The notes under the pieces: generated by a model
Seen by the model: only the letters and a program-made list of their open reading frames with translations
What the model was told of the DNA's origin: nothing
Databases searched by the model: none
Made by a program: the position numbers and the translations under genes
In this document: piece by piece, positions 32,988-40,162 of the stretch
How the letters are laid out: every line of letters starts with the position of its first letter
Position numbering within the stretch: position 1 is the stretch's first letter
Assembly (NCBI GenBank): GCA_938003685.1
Contig: CALKXT010000014.1
Span: 1-40,162 of the forward strand
Reading direction: 5' to 3'
Source: an uncultured Sulfitobacter sp.
GTDB taxonomy: Bacteria > Pseudomonadota > Alphaproteobacteria > Rhodobacterales > Rhodobacteraceae
Length of the DNA: 40,162 bases

Positions 32988-35138
32988 TTAATCGCCTTTT
33001 TCGTCCGGCGCTTTTGCATTCTTGTCGCGGTGACGTTTAATTTCAGCAACTTCGCCTTCTGCCTCAAGAGTTAGCATAAGCGAATGTAGATGCGCCACAT
33101 CACGCAGGTCCACATCAATCAACAATCGGTAAAAATCTGGTTTTCGCTCCAGAAACTCCAAATCAGAGATATTGGCCGATGCCTCTCCAATCAAGGTGCA
33201 GATGCGCCCCAAAACGCCAGCGCCGTTGCCAATCGTAAGATCAATGATCACACCATAAACAGCCGCATGACTGCCATCGTGCCAGCGCAGATCAAGCCAG
33301 CGTTCAGGTTGATCTTCATAAATGGCCATGCGTTCGCAATCGATCGCGTGTACGGTAACGCCTTTCCCACGAAAGGTGATGCCGACAATGCGTTCACCAG
33401 GCAACGGATTGCAGCAAGGCGCACGATCAAAAGATTGGCCCGGCTCAAGGCCCACAACCGCACGGCGCGCATCGATATGATCACCTTTGTTTGGCGCAAG
33501 ATCGGGATACACCGATTGCACAACTTCACGACCTGTTAACTCTGAGCTACCAAGCCGTGCGAGAACTTCATTGGTATCCTTCAACCGCATATTTTTGGCG
33601 GCCGTGATCAGCACTTTTTTTGTGGCGTCCTTGCCTACATGGGCAAATGCTGAACGCGCCAGCTCTTGTCCCAACTTAATAAAGCGTTCGCGATCAACTT
33701 CGCGCAATGATCTGCGAATGGCGGTTTTCGCTTTACCCGTGGTCGCAATATCCAACCATGTCACCTGCGGTGTCTGGCCCTGCGCCGAAATAATTTCAAT
33801 CGACTGGCCATTTTTGACGCGCGTCCACAACGGCACCCGCATCCCATCGACTTTAGCGCCGACACAGGCGTTCCCGATACGGGTATGAATGGCATAGGCA
33901 AAATCAATTGGCGTCGCGCCGCGTGGCAGCTTCACCACATCCCCCTTGGGAGTAAAGCAGAACACCTGATCCGCGTACATTTCCAATTTTACGGCTTCTA
34001 GGAAATCCTCGTGATCATCCTCAGCATCGAATTGTTCGGTGAGTTGCGCAATCCATTTCGCGGGATCCACAGCGAATGGGTTATTTGAACGGACACCATC
34101 GCGATACGACCAATGCGCGGCTACACCCGATTCCGCTACATCATGCATCTGCCGGGTTCTGATCTGTACTTCGACACGCTTGCCATCACGCCCAGAAACA
34201 GTGGTATGGATTGACCGATACCCATTGGTCTTGGGCTGACTAATATAATCTTTGAACCGGCCCGGCACTGCGCGCCAACGACGGTGAATTGCCCCAAGGA
34301 CACGGTAACAATCTTCTTCGCTGCCCGTAACGATTCTGAATCCATAGATGTCAGAGAGACGGCTAAAAGATTGCTCTTTCTCCTCCATTTTGCGCCAGAT
34401 CGAATAAGGTTTTTTCGCCCGCCCAATCACTTCTGCCTGAATATCTGCTTTATCCAGTTCTAACCGCATATCACCAGTAATACGCTGGATCACGTCGCCG
34501 GTTTCGCGCTGCAATGTGATGAAGCGACGAATGATACTGGCACGGCCTTCGGCGTTCAGCACTTTGAACGCGAGGTCTTCCAATTCTTCCCGCATCCACT
34601 GCATGCCCATGCGCCCAGCAAGAGGCGCAAAAATATCCATGGTTTCACGGGATTTCTGATTCTGTTTATCCACACGCATTGATTTGATCGTACGCATGTT
34701 GTGCAGGCGGTCTGCCAATTTGACCAAAATGACCCGCAAGTCCTTAGACATCGCCATAAACAGCTTGCGAAAATTTTCAGCCTGCTTGGTTTCAGTGGAA
34801 TTAAGCTGAAGATTGGTCAGCTTTGTAACACCATCAACCAGTTCCGCCACCTCGTGACCAAACAGGTTTTCAACTTCGCCGTAGGTTGCGCCCGTGTCTT
34901 CGATGGTGTCATGCAAAAGCGCTGTAATGATCGTCGCGTCATCCAACTGCTGCTCAGTCAGGATAGCGGCAACCGCAACAGGATGGGTAAAGTACGCCTC
35001 ACCAGAATGGCGGTACTGACCCTCGTGCATCTTCGCGCCGTATTCAAACGCGGCGCGGATCAATTTTGTATTGGATTTAGGGTTGTAGCTGTGAACCAGC
35101 GCAATCAGGTCGTCGGCAGTGATTTCGGCGGTGTTCAT
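32988..35138 (-). CDS. rsh: Bifunctional (p)ppGpp synthetase/hydrolase, RelA/SpoT family
   Basis: Makes and degrades the alarmone (p)ppGpp. The 716-residue product has all four parts: the HD hydrolase domain with His52 (THP) and the intact HDTIED at 76-81; the synthetase domain with LSDIYGFRIVTGSEEDCYRV and RFKDYISQPKTNGYRSIHT; a TGS domain (FCFTPKGDVVKLPRGATPID); and a C-terminal ACT domain with NGAGVLGRICTLIGEASANI. The intact HD means hydrolysis is expected, unlike RelA. Alphaproteobacteria usually have this single long Rsh. It follows rpoZ by 48 bases, the widely conserved order, with a short hairpin between. Confidence 0.97.
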   Translation of the reverse strand: MNTAEITADDLIALVHSYNPKSNTKLIRAAFEYGAKMHEGQYRHSGEAYFTHPVAVAAILTEQQLDDATIITALLHDTIEDTGATYGEVENLFGHEVAELVDGVTKLTNLQLNSTETKQAENFRKLFMAMSKDLRVILVKLADRLHNMRTIKSMRVDKQNQKSRETMDIFAPLAGRMGMQWMREELEDLAFKVLNAEGRASIIRRFITLQRETGDVIQRITGDMRLELDKADIQAEVIGRAKKPYSIWRKMEEKEQSFSRLSDIYGFRIVTGSEEDCYRVLGAIHRRWRAVPGRFKDYISQPKTNGYRSIHTTVSGRDGKRVEVQIRTRQMHDVAESGVAAHWSYRDGVRSNNPFAVDPAKWIAQLTEQFDAEDDHEDFLEAVKLEMYADQVFCFTPKGDVVKLPRGATPIDFAYAIHTRIGNACVGAKVDGMRVPLWTRVKNGQSIEIISAQGQTPQVTWLDIATTGKAKTAIRRSLREVDRERFIKLGQELARSAFAHVGKDATKKVLITAAKNMRLKDTNEVLARLGSSELTGREVVQSVYPDLAPNKGDHIDARRAVVGLEPGQSFDRAPCCNPLPGERIVGITFRGKGVTVHAIDCERMAIYEDQPERWLDLRWHDGSHAAVYGVIIDLTIGNGAGVLGRICTLIGEASANISDLEFLERKPDFYRLLIDVDLRDVAHLHSLMLTLEAEGEVAEIKRHRDKNAKAPDEKGD

Positions 35139-35154
35139 GCCATCTGCCTCTTGA

Positions 35155-35178
35155 CCCTTACATCTCTAAACGTAAGGG
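35155..35178 (-). promoter_or_regulatory. Inverted repeat between rpoZ and rsh
   Basis: CCCTTAC (35155-35161) and GTAAGGG (35172-35178) pair perfectly around a ten-base loop. It lies in the 48-base rpoZ-rsh spacer, 17 bases before the rsh start. There is no T run after it on the minus strand, so it is not a clear terminator; it could influence RNA stability or rsh translation. Confidence 0.35.
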
Positions 35179-35186
35179 CGCGGGGT

Positions 35187-35540
35187 TTAACCCTGACCTT
35201 GTGCCGCCATCAACTGACGCAGCAACATTTCTTCGGACATGCTGTCTTCTTCCGGCTTGTCCTGCTCGGCACCCATCAAAAGCGCCATTGCGTCTTCTTC
35301 AGGTTCATCAACTTCGATCTGGTTCTGGTTTGATGCGATCAGGCGCTCGCGCAAATCGTCAGCACCTTGTGTTTCATCCGCAATCTCGCGCAGCGACACA
35401 ACAGGATTTTTGTCGTTGTCACGATCCACTGTCACGGCTGAACCGGCAGAAATTTCGCGCGCACGATGTGCGGCCAGCATGACAAGGTCAAACCGGTTAG
35501 GTACTTTGTCTACACAATCTTCTACGGTGACGCGGGCCAT
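35187..35540 (-). CDS. rpoZ: RNA polymerase omega subunit
   Basis: Small subunit that helps fold the beta-prime subunit and takes part in the ppGpp response. The 117-residue product begins [20 protein letters not shown] and continues [17 protein letters not shown], both highly typical. The acidic tail ([19 protein letters not shown]) is longer than in E. coli and usual in alphaproteobacteria. The ATG at 35540 gives the family start; four extra codons to 35552 are possible. It precedes rsh on the same strand and follows folK by 72 bases. Confidence 0.97.
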   Translation of the reverse strand: MARVTVEDCVDKVPNRFDLVMLAAHRAREISAGSAVTVDRDNDKNPVVSLREIADETQGADDLRERLIASNQNQIEVDEPEEDAMALLMGAEQDKPEEDSMSEEMLLRQLMAAQGQG

Positions 35541-35612
35541 GGAACGCTCCAATATCTCAAACAGCTGTCAGAAGTGGGGTATTTAGGGGGCTTTGACCGG
35601 ATTTACAAGCAG

Positions 35613-36224
35613 CTATTCAACCGGTTTGACACTCAATTTGTCCGCCTCTGGCAAGGCATCCAGCAGGTCTTTGACGCTTTTGCCTAATACAGGGTGCACC
35701 CAGTCCGCTGCGATATCGGCCAAAGGCACCAACACAAATGCGCGGTCCTGCACGCGCGGATGCGGCAAGATCAATTCCTCAGGCGTGCTGCCAATTTGCG
35801 CATCTAACGGCAGTTCACGCCAAGTTTTGTGGATCTCAGGGTTAGGTACCACAATATCGTCATAAGCGATCATATCCAGATCAAGGGTACGTTGCCCCCA
35901 ACGCTGCACCCTTTCGCGCCCCATATCTGCTTCAACCTCGTGCAAAATTTTCAATGCGGCCAAGGGCGACCAGTTCACATCAATTTTCGCCGCCGCATTC
36001 ACATAGTCAGGCCCAGCACCCGCAGGAAACGCTGGCGTGTTATAGAATCGACTAACATCGCGAATCACAGCGCCACGTTTTTCCAGCAAATTTAGCGCGA
36101 TATTGAGAGTTTGGGCCGGCGTTCCTAATGCTGACGCAAGGTTACCACCAAGGGCTAAGAGTATGATGTGATTGGAAGTGAGCGGTTCCCCGCCCTTTTC
36201 CCCGTGACGCTGGCCTTGCAGCAT
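35613..36224 (-). CDS. folK: 2-amino-4-hydroxy-6-hydroxymethyldihydropteridine pyrophosphokinase
   Basis: Transfers pyrophosphate from ATP to 6-hydroxymethyl-7,8-dihydropterin in folate synthesis. The product is about 203 residues. The HPPK blocks are present: ALGGNLASALGTPAQTL, FYNTPAFPAGAGPDYVNAA, and the signature RWGQRTLDLDMIAYDD with ILPHPRVQDRAFVLVPL. I prefer the ATG at 36224, nine bases after AAGGA; a TTG at 36230 is too close to it. The family core starts near residue 18, so a later start is possible. It is divergent from the NYN gene (133 bases). Confidence 0.95.
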   Translation of the reverse strand: MLQGQRHGEKGGEPLTSNHIILLALGGNLASALGTPAQTLNIALNLLEKRGAVIRDVSRFYNTPAFPAGAGPDYVNAAAKIDVNWSPLAALKILHEVEADMGRERVQRWGQRTLDLDMIAYDDIVVPNPEIHKTWRELPLDAQIGSTPEELILPHPRVQDRAFVLVPLADIAADWVHPVLGKSVKDLLDALPEADKLSVKPVE

Positions 36225-36357
36225 GATCAAAAATCCTTACCTATGCGCTGCATGAAGCGCGGGGCACATTTTATTAGTTTGTGTTTAGTTCGTTAACCCT
36301 CAAAGACGTTAGATCAAACCAGATTGTTTGGCGACGACCCTGCCGAAAGGACAAAAA

Positions 36358-36912
36358 ATGTTTTACAAAGATGAGCGTTTGGCGCTGTTCATCGACGGCT
36401 CCAATCTCTACGCCGCAGCCAAAAATCTTGGTTTCGACATCGATTACAAACTCCTCAAGTCTGAGTTTATGCGACGCGGCAAACTGCTTCGGGCATTTTA
36501 CTACACTGCTTTGCTGGAGAACGACGAATACTCACCAATCCGGCCCTTGGTCGATTGGTTGAATTACAACGGGTATTCAATGGTTACAAAACCAGCCAAA
36601 GAATACACTGATAGCATGGGCCGCCGTAAGGTTAAGGGCAACATGGACATCGAACTGGCGGTTGATGCGATGGAATTGGCACCGCGCGTCGATCACATCG
36701 TGATTTTTTCCGGTGACGGTGATTTCCGTCCGTTGGTTGAAAGCCTGCAACGCCAAGGTGTGCGCGTTTCGGTTGTGTCGACAATTCGCAGCCAACCACC
36801 GATGATTTCGGATGAGCTTAGACGACAAGCTGATAACTTCATTGAACTAGAAGATTTGCGTGATGTGATCGGTCGACCACCACGCGAGCCTCTTCCCGAA
36901 GAAGCCAATTGA
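36358..36912 (+). CDS. NYN-domain (LabA-like/DUF88) protein
   Basis: Protein of 184 residues with a PIN-like NYN nuclease fold. Conserved acidic residues are visible in FIDGSNLY (Asp13), GNMDIELAVDAM and FSGDGDFRPLVESL. The family includes putative RNases and the cyanobacterial LabA. AAAGGA precedes the ATG at 36358 by six bases; an open frame from 36328 adds ten residues before it. It is divergent from folK and is followed by a strong terminator. RNA cleavage is an inference from the fold. Confidence 0.92.
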   Translation: MFYKDERLALFIDGSNLYAAAKNLGFDIDYKLLKSEFMRRGKLLRAFYYTALLENDEYSPIRPLVDWLNYNGYSMVTKPAKEYTDSMGRRKVKGNMDIELAVDAMELAPRVDHIVIFSGDGDFRPLVESLQRQGVRVSVVSTIRSQPPMISDELRRQADNFIELEDLRDVIGRPPREPLPEEAN

Positions 36913-36937
36913 TCGATACGATCTGTAAAAAGTAAAT

Positions 36938-36971
36938 AAACACGCCAAGGCCCATAAGCCTTGGCGTGTTT
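36938..36971 (+). terminator. Rho-independent terminator after the NYN gene
   Basis: AAACACGCCAAGGC (36938-36951) and GCCTTGGCGTGTTT (36958-36971) form a perfect 14-base stem around CCATAA. The T run is short (TTTGCATTT), but stem strength and location 25 bases after the stop support termination. Confidence 0.85.
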
Positions 36972-37064
36972 GCATTTAAAATCTGTTTTCAGGTCAATAT
37001 CTGACACCGCTAGATGCCGTGTCTCCCAAGATTTAATGTTGCATTTTAACGATTTCAGGGCGAT

Positions 37065-37078
37065 CCCCTTAAAAGGGG
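37065..37078 (+). promoter_or_regulatory. Palindrome covering the LuxR-type gene ribosome binding site
   Basis: CCCCTT (37065-37070) and AAGGGG (37073-37078) are complementary with two bases between. The G run AGGGGGG at 37074-37080 is the only Shine-Dalgarno-like sequence for the ATG at 37089. The site could be an operator for the regulator itself or an RNA element; the two-base spacer makes a hairpin strained unless the inner pairs open. Confidence 0.45.
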
Positions 37079-37088
37079 GGTATTCTCT

Positions 37089-37847
37089 ATGCTGATCAAA
37101 CATGCCGCCGAGCTTGAGAAAGAAGATGATGTTGAAATACTATGGCAAGGGGTTGTTGAAACGCTTGCTTGCGCTGGGTTCGATCACGCCATTTATCTGA
37201 CAGTCAGCGCCGACCTTGAGCGCCCGTTTCTACGCTGCACACTTGATGGCTTGTATGATCTGACCCCACCTACAAAAGATCCTTTTTTACGATACGCTTG
37301 TTCCAGTTACGGCATCGTCCAGATTGGCAGCGAATTCGTAGATGGTCATCCCTATATCACTGACGCCGAGCGTTCCTTTGTGGAACGTGCCGGTTCGCGT
37401 GGATTTCGTGCAGGCTTTGGCATTCCAATGCGGCTGCAAAGCTCACATCGCTTTGGCGGCTTCATTGTCGGTACAGGCCTTGATCGTGCTACCTTTACCG
37501 CCCGCATATCGCCACGTGCAGAAGAAATGCGTTTGTTCTGCCTGATCATCCATCGACGCATCGAAGAACTCACTGGGCCCGTCCCCACCCAAACACAACA
37601 AGACTTCCGCCAACCACTAATCGCACCTGTCTTGCCGCAGCTGTTTGATACACTCAGCCCACGCGAACGCGAAATTATTTACCTCTTGGCACAAGGGCGC
37701 AGCCGAAAAGAAACTGCTAAAATTTGTGGCATATCTGTGCACACAGTTTCCGACTATGCAAAATCTAGCTTTCGCAAACTCAACATCCATAACCGCGCAC
37801 AGGCAGCAGCCCTGATTTATGATGCAGCTCACACTCTGGACGAATGA
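37089..37847 (+). CDS. LuxR-family regulator with autoinducer-binding-like domain
   Basis: Transcription regulator of 252 residues. The N-terminal domain (about 5-165) fits the autoinducer-binding fold, including [17 protein letters not shown] and [14 protein letters not shown]. The C-terminal HTH (about 185-250) reads [20 protein letters not shown], then [20 protein letters not shown] and [12 protein letters not shown], a classical LuxR domain. The Trp/Tyr pair that contacts acyl-homoserine lactones in TraR-like proteins is not evident before DP. No luxI gene is within the window, so this is a solo regulator as far as seen. ispH follows 43 bases downstream. Confidence 0.92.
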   Translation: MLIKHAAELEKEDDVEILWQGVVETLACAGFDHAIYLTVSADLERPFLRCTLDGLYDLTPPTKDPFLRYACSSYGIVQIGSEFVDGHPYITDAERSFVERAGSRGFRAGFGIPMRLQSSHRFGGFIVGTGLDRATFTARISPRAEEMRLFCLIIHRRIEELTGPVPTQTQQDFRQPLIAPVLPQLFDTLSPREREIIYLLAQGRSRKETAKICGISVHTVSDYAKSSFRKLNIHNRAQAAALIYDAAHTLDE

Positions 37848-37890
37848 GAACCAAACCCTTACCTCAAGGCTACACCGCCGGAGAATTCTG

Positions 37891-38841
37891 ATGACCAAAC
37901 CACCCCTTACTTTGTATCTTGCTGCACCGCGCGGATTTTGCGCAGGCGTGGACCGCGCCATCAAGATCGTGGAAATGGCGCTGCACAAATGGGGGGCACC
38001 CGTCTATGTCCGCCATGAAATTGTGCACAACAAATTCGTGGTCGATGGCCTGCGCGATCAGGGCGCTATCTTTGTCGAAGAACTTTCTGAATGCCCCGAT
38101 GATCGTCCGGTGATATTTTCAGCCCACGGCGTCCCAAAATCTGTGCCAAATGCCGCTCAGGCGCGTAACATGGTTTATGTGGATGCAACTTGCCCTCTGG
38201 TCAGCAAAGTTCACATTGAGGCTCAGCGCCACGCCGATGCAGGCCTGCAAATGATTATGATCGGCCATCAAGGCCACCCTGAAACGGTCGGGACAATGGG
38301 GCAACTACCAGATGGTGAAGTCCTATTGGTAGAAACTCCCCAAGACGTAGCAACCGTCACCGTACGCGACCCACAACGTCTGGCCTATGTTACACAAACC
38401 ACCCTAAGCGTGGACGATACAGCCGACATCGTTGCAGCACTTCAAAAACGGTTCCCCGCAATTATTGGCCCACACAAAGAAGACATTTGTTATGCCACCA
38501 CCAATCGCCAAGAAGCGGTAAAAGCAATGGCCCCAAAATGCGACGCTATGCTCGTTGTTGGTGCGCCAAATTCGTCAAACTCTCGCCGTTTGGTAGAGGT
38601 CGGCGCGCGTGCCGGTTGCACCTATGCACAATTGGTCCAGCGTGCGACTGACATCGATTGGCGCAGCTTGGATGGCATCACCAGTATGGGCATCACAGCA
38701 GGGGCGTCCGCCCCCGAAGTGCTGATCAACGAAGTCATCGACGCCTTCAAGGCGCGATACGACGTTACAACAGAGCTAGTAGAAACTGCGCAAGAAAACG
38801 TCGAATTCAAAGTGCCCCGCGTTCTGAGGGAACCAGTATGA
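37891..38841 (+). CDS. ispH: 4-hydroxy-3-methylbut-2-enyl diphosphate reductase
   Basis: Last step of the MEP isoprenoid pathway, giving IPP and DMAPP, with a [4Fe-4S] cluster. The 316-residue product has the three cluster cysteines: Cys17 in [12 protein letters not shown], Cys101 in [12 protein letters not shown] and Cys200 in [11 protein letters not shown]. Active-site His and Glu lie in [14 protein letters not shown], and [11 protein letters not shown] closes the family pattern. GGAG precedes the ATG by seven bases; the frame open to 37819 overlaps the LuxR gene. Its stop overlaps the start of the DUF3429 gene (ATGA). Confidence 0.98.
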   Translation: MTKPPLTLYLAAPRGFCAGVDRAIKIVEMALHKWGAPVYVRHEIVHNKFVVDGLRDQGAIFVEELSECPDDRPVIFSAHGVPKSVPNAAQARNMVYVDATCPLVSKVHIEAQRHADAGLQMIMIGHQGHPETVGTMGQLPDGEVLLVETPQDVATVTVRDPQRLAYVTQTTLSVDDTADIVAALQKRFPAIIGPHKEDICYATTNRQEAVKAMAPKCDAMLVVGAPNSSNSRRLVEVGARAGCTYAQLVQRATDIDWRSLDGITSMGITAGASAPEVLINEVIDAFKARYDVTTELVETAQENVEFKVPRVLREPV

Positions 38842-39305
38842 AGTCTGTGCCGATTGCCGCACTGGTACTTGGTTTTGCAGGGCTTATCCCATTCATCTGG
38901 GGGGCGGTGATTTCGCTTGGCCTTGTCGAGATGTCGATGGGAGATGCGGATAATGGCGGTTATCCGTTACTAGTCACAACCGACGGCCCCTTATTAATGG
39001 TGCGATACGGTGGCATAATTCTGCCGTTTATGTCTGGCGTTCTTTGGGGGTTTGCGACACGCGCTGACACGCGCCGTGCTTTCATGGCATATGCATTGTC
39101 GGTTGTTCCCGCCCTTTGGTGGTTTTTTTCACCCGGAACCAATGCGCCTAGTGCCCTGATCAATTTGATGACTGGGTTCGGCGGATTATTGATCCTTGAT
39201 TATGCCTACCAAAAATGGGGACTTGCGCCGAACTGGTGGATGACGTTGCGCATCCCCCTCACCGGCATTGTTTTAATCTGCCTCTACATCGGAGCCATGG
39301 CATGA
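38838..39305 (+). CDS. DUF3429 membrane protein
   Basis: Integral membrane protein of 155 residues with about five hydrophobic segments. The start [20 protein letters not shown] and the motif [18 protein letters not shown] are typical of DUF3429. A further [15 protein letters not shown] and the C-terminal [18 protein letters not shown] follow. It overlaps ispH by four bases and the methyltransferase by four bases, so the run ispH-DUF3429-methyltransferase-rnhA is likely one operon. Function unknown. Confidence 0.92.
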   Translation: MKSVPIAALVLGFAGLIPFIWGAVISLGLVEMSMGDADNGGYPLLVTTDGPLLMVRYGGIILPFMSGVLWGFATRADTRRAFMAYALSVVPALWWFFSPGTNAPSALINLMTGFGGLLILDYAYQKWGLAPNWWMTLRIPLTGIVLICLYIGAMA

Positions 39306-39895
39306 GTGACAAAGAAACCCTCAAGGTCTACGCAGAAAAGGCGCAATATTATTCTGATTTGATGAGCGCATCTGCCGGCAAAGACCCTTTGCAAGCGAAA
39401 TTCATCGCGGCCCTGCCCAAAGGGTCGCATGTTCTCGACCTTGGTTGCGGGCCGGGCCATTTTGCGCATTTCATGGCGCAATCAGGTCTGCGCGTCACGG
39501 CAAGCGATGCGGTCACTGAAATGATTGCTCTGATCCCTGAACATCCATCAATAACGCCACTTCAAGCGAGCTTTGACGAGATATCTGGTGAAAATCTGTA
39601 TGATGGTATTTGGGCCAACTTTAGCCTTCTGCATGCACCACGCGCCGACATGCCACGCTATTTGGCCGCTCTAAAGGCCGCAATTAAACCCGGCGGCCTA
39701 TTTCACATCGCCCTCAAAACAGGTGATAAGACCGAACGCGACGGGCTAGGCCGAAAGTACACCTATTTCACTGAAACAGAGCTGACCGATCTACTAAGCG
39801 ATGCTGGTTTTGTCGTTGACAGTTGCACAATGGGCCGCGATGTGGGGCTTGCTGGCACTGAAGATGAATGGATGGCGCTGCACGCTCATGGCTAA
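39302..39895 (+). CDS. Class I SAM-dependent methyltransferase
   Basis: Protein of 197 residues. Motif I for SAM binding is [12 protein letters not shown] at about residues 44-55, and the acidic residue of motif II is in [32 protein letters not shown] corresponds to motif IV and [14 protein letters not shown] to motif VI. The substrate is not evident: it could be a small molecule or lipid. It overlaps the DUF3429 gene by four bases and the rnhA start by eight. Confidence 0.92.
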   Translation: MSDKETLKVYAEKAQYYSDLMSASAGKDPLQAKFIAALPKGSHVLDLGCGPGHFAHFMAQSGLRVTASDAVTEMIALIPEHPSITPLQASFDEISGENLYDGIWANFSLLHAPRADMPRYLAALKAAIKPGGLFHIALKTGDKTERDGLGRKYTYFTETELTDLLSDAGFVVDSCTMGRDVGLAGTEDEWMALHAHG

Positions 39896-40162
39896 ACTAT
39901 ACGCATATACAGACGGTGCATGTTCCGGCAATCCCGGCCCCGGAGGTTGGGGTGCGTTGATGCTCGCGCGTGATGGCGACAAGATTATCAAAGAACGCGA
40001 ACTCAAGGGCGGTGAGCTTGACACAACCAATAACCGCATGGAGCTATTGGCTGCGATCAACGCCCTTGAGGCATTGGATCGCAAGACTGAGATAACCATC
40101 GTCACAGACAGCAACTACGTCAAAAATGGTATCACTGGCTGGATTTTTGGCTGGAAGAAAAA
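39888..40162 (+). CDS. rnhA: Ribonuclease HI (N-terminal part; runs off the window)
   Basis: Cleaves RNA in RNA-DNA hybrids. About 91 residues are present. Three of the four DEDD catalytic acids are visible: Asp9 in [19 protein letters not shown], Glu52 in [10 protein letters not shown] and Asp74 in [10 protein letters not shown]. The GWIFGWKK segment at the window end matches the substrate-handling region. The ATG lies inside the end of the methyltransferase gene (eight-base overlap). Confidence 0.97.
   Translation, partial: MAKLYAYTDGACSGNPGPGGWGALMLARDGDKIIKERELKGGELDTTNNRMELLAAINALEALDRKTEITIVTDSNYVKNGITGWIFGWKK

Noticed and set aside
38658-39305. Longer reading frame starting inside ispH
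   Set aside because: The first 60 residues are an out-of-frame translation of ispH; the DUF3429 protein starts at 38838.
1-40162. CRISPR array, insertion sequence, prophage or defence island
   Set aside because: No regularly spaced repeats, transposase, integrase or phage structural genes were found; gene content is core chromosomal throughout.

Overview
The window is ordinary alphaproteobacterial chromosome, most like the Rhodobacterales (Roseobacter group). Pointers are the divergent chvI-chvG / pckA arrangement followed by a short HprK, RapZ, a mannose-type EIIA and HPr; etfB-etfA next to a 3-hydroxyacyl-CoA dehydrogenase; a stand-alone methylsuccinyl-CoA dehydrogenase; the lepB-rnc-era-DUF1491-recO run; and the rpoZ-rsh pair. 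Gene density is high, many neighbours overlap by 1 to 4 bases, and I see no tRNA, rRNA, insertion sequence, prophage, CRISPR array or integrase.

Layout. 1-8 kb: truncated tuf, a small lipoprotein, a cytochrome P450, an M48 peptidase/DUF898 pair and parC. 8-15 kb: an SH3-domain envelope protein, an SDR, a twin-transmembrane protein, a PduO-type cobalamin adenosyltransferase, etfBA, a DUF6473 protein, 3-hydroxybutyryl-CoA dehydrogenase and an acyltransferase. 15-21.6 kb: a regulatory block on the minus strand (HPr, EIIA, RapZ, HprK, ChvG, ChvI) facing away from pckA. 21.6-24.6 kb: the least understood stretch, with a GNAT-like protein, a LysR-type winged-helix protein with an unfamiliar C-terminus, a XRE regulator and a TSUP permease. 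24.7-27.4 kb: mcd, a TetR regulator and a META-domain lipoprotein. 27.4-36.2 kb: a long minus-strand housekeeping run (recO, DUF1491, era, rnc, lepB, acpS, Dabb protein, periplasmic protein, DUF2062, rsh, rpoZ, folK). 36.3-40.2 kb: NYN-domain protein, LuxR-type regulator, ispH, DUF3429, a methyltransferase and the start of rnhA.

How genes may work together (inference). Several genes fit growth on acetyl-CoA-generating substrates through the ethylmalonyl-CoA pathway. Mcd oxidises methylsuccinyl-CoA and passes electrons to EtfAB. The PduO-type enzyme makes adenosylcobalamin for ethylmalonyl-CoA and methylmalonyl-CoA mutases, which lie outside the window. PEP carboxykinase opens gluconeogenesis. 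ChvG-ChvI and the incomplete PTS phosphorelay are likely regulators of this carbon switch.

I did not find a convincing new multi-gene system. The best candidates for a second look are the GNAT-like/LysR-type pair, the divergent RapZ, several hairpins that cover ribosome binding sites, and the missing pdxJ in an otherwise conserved gene run.
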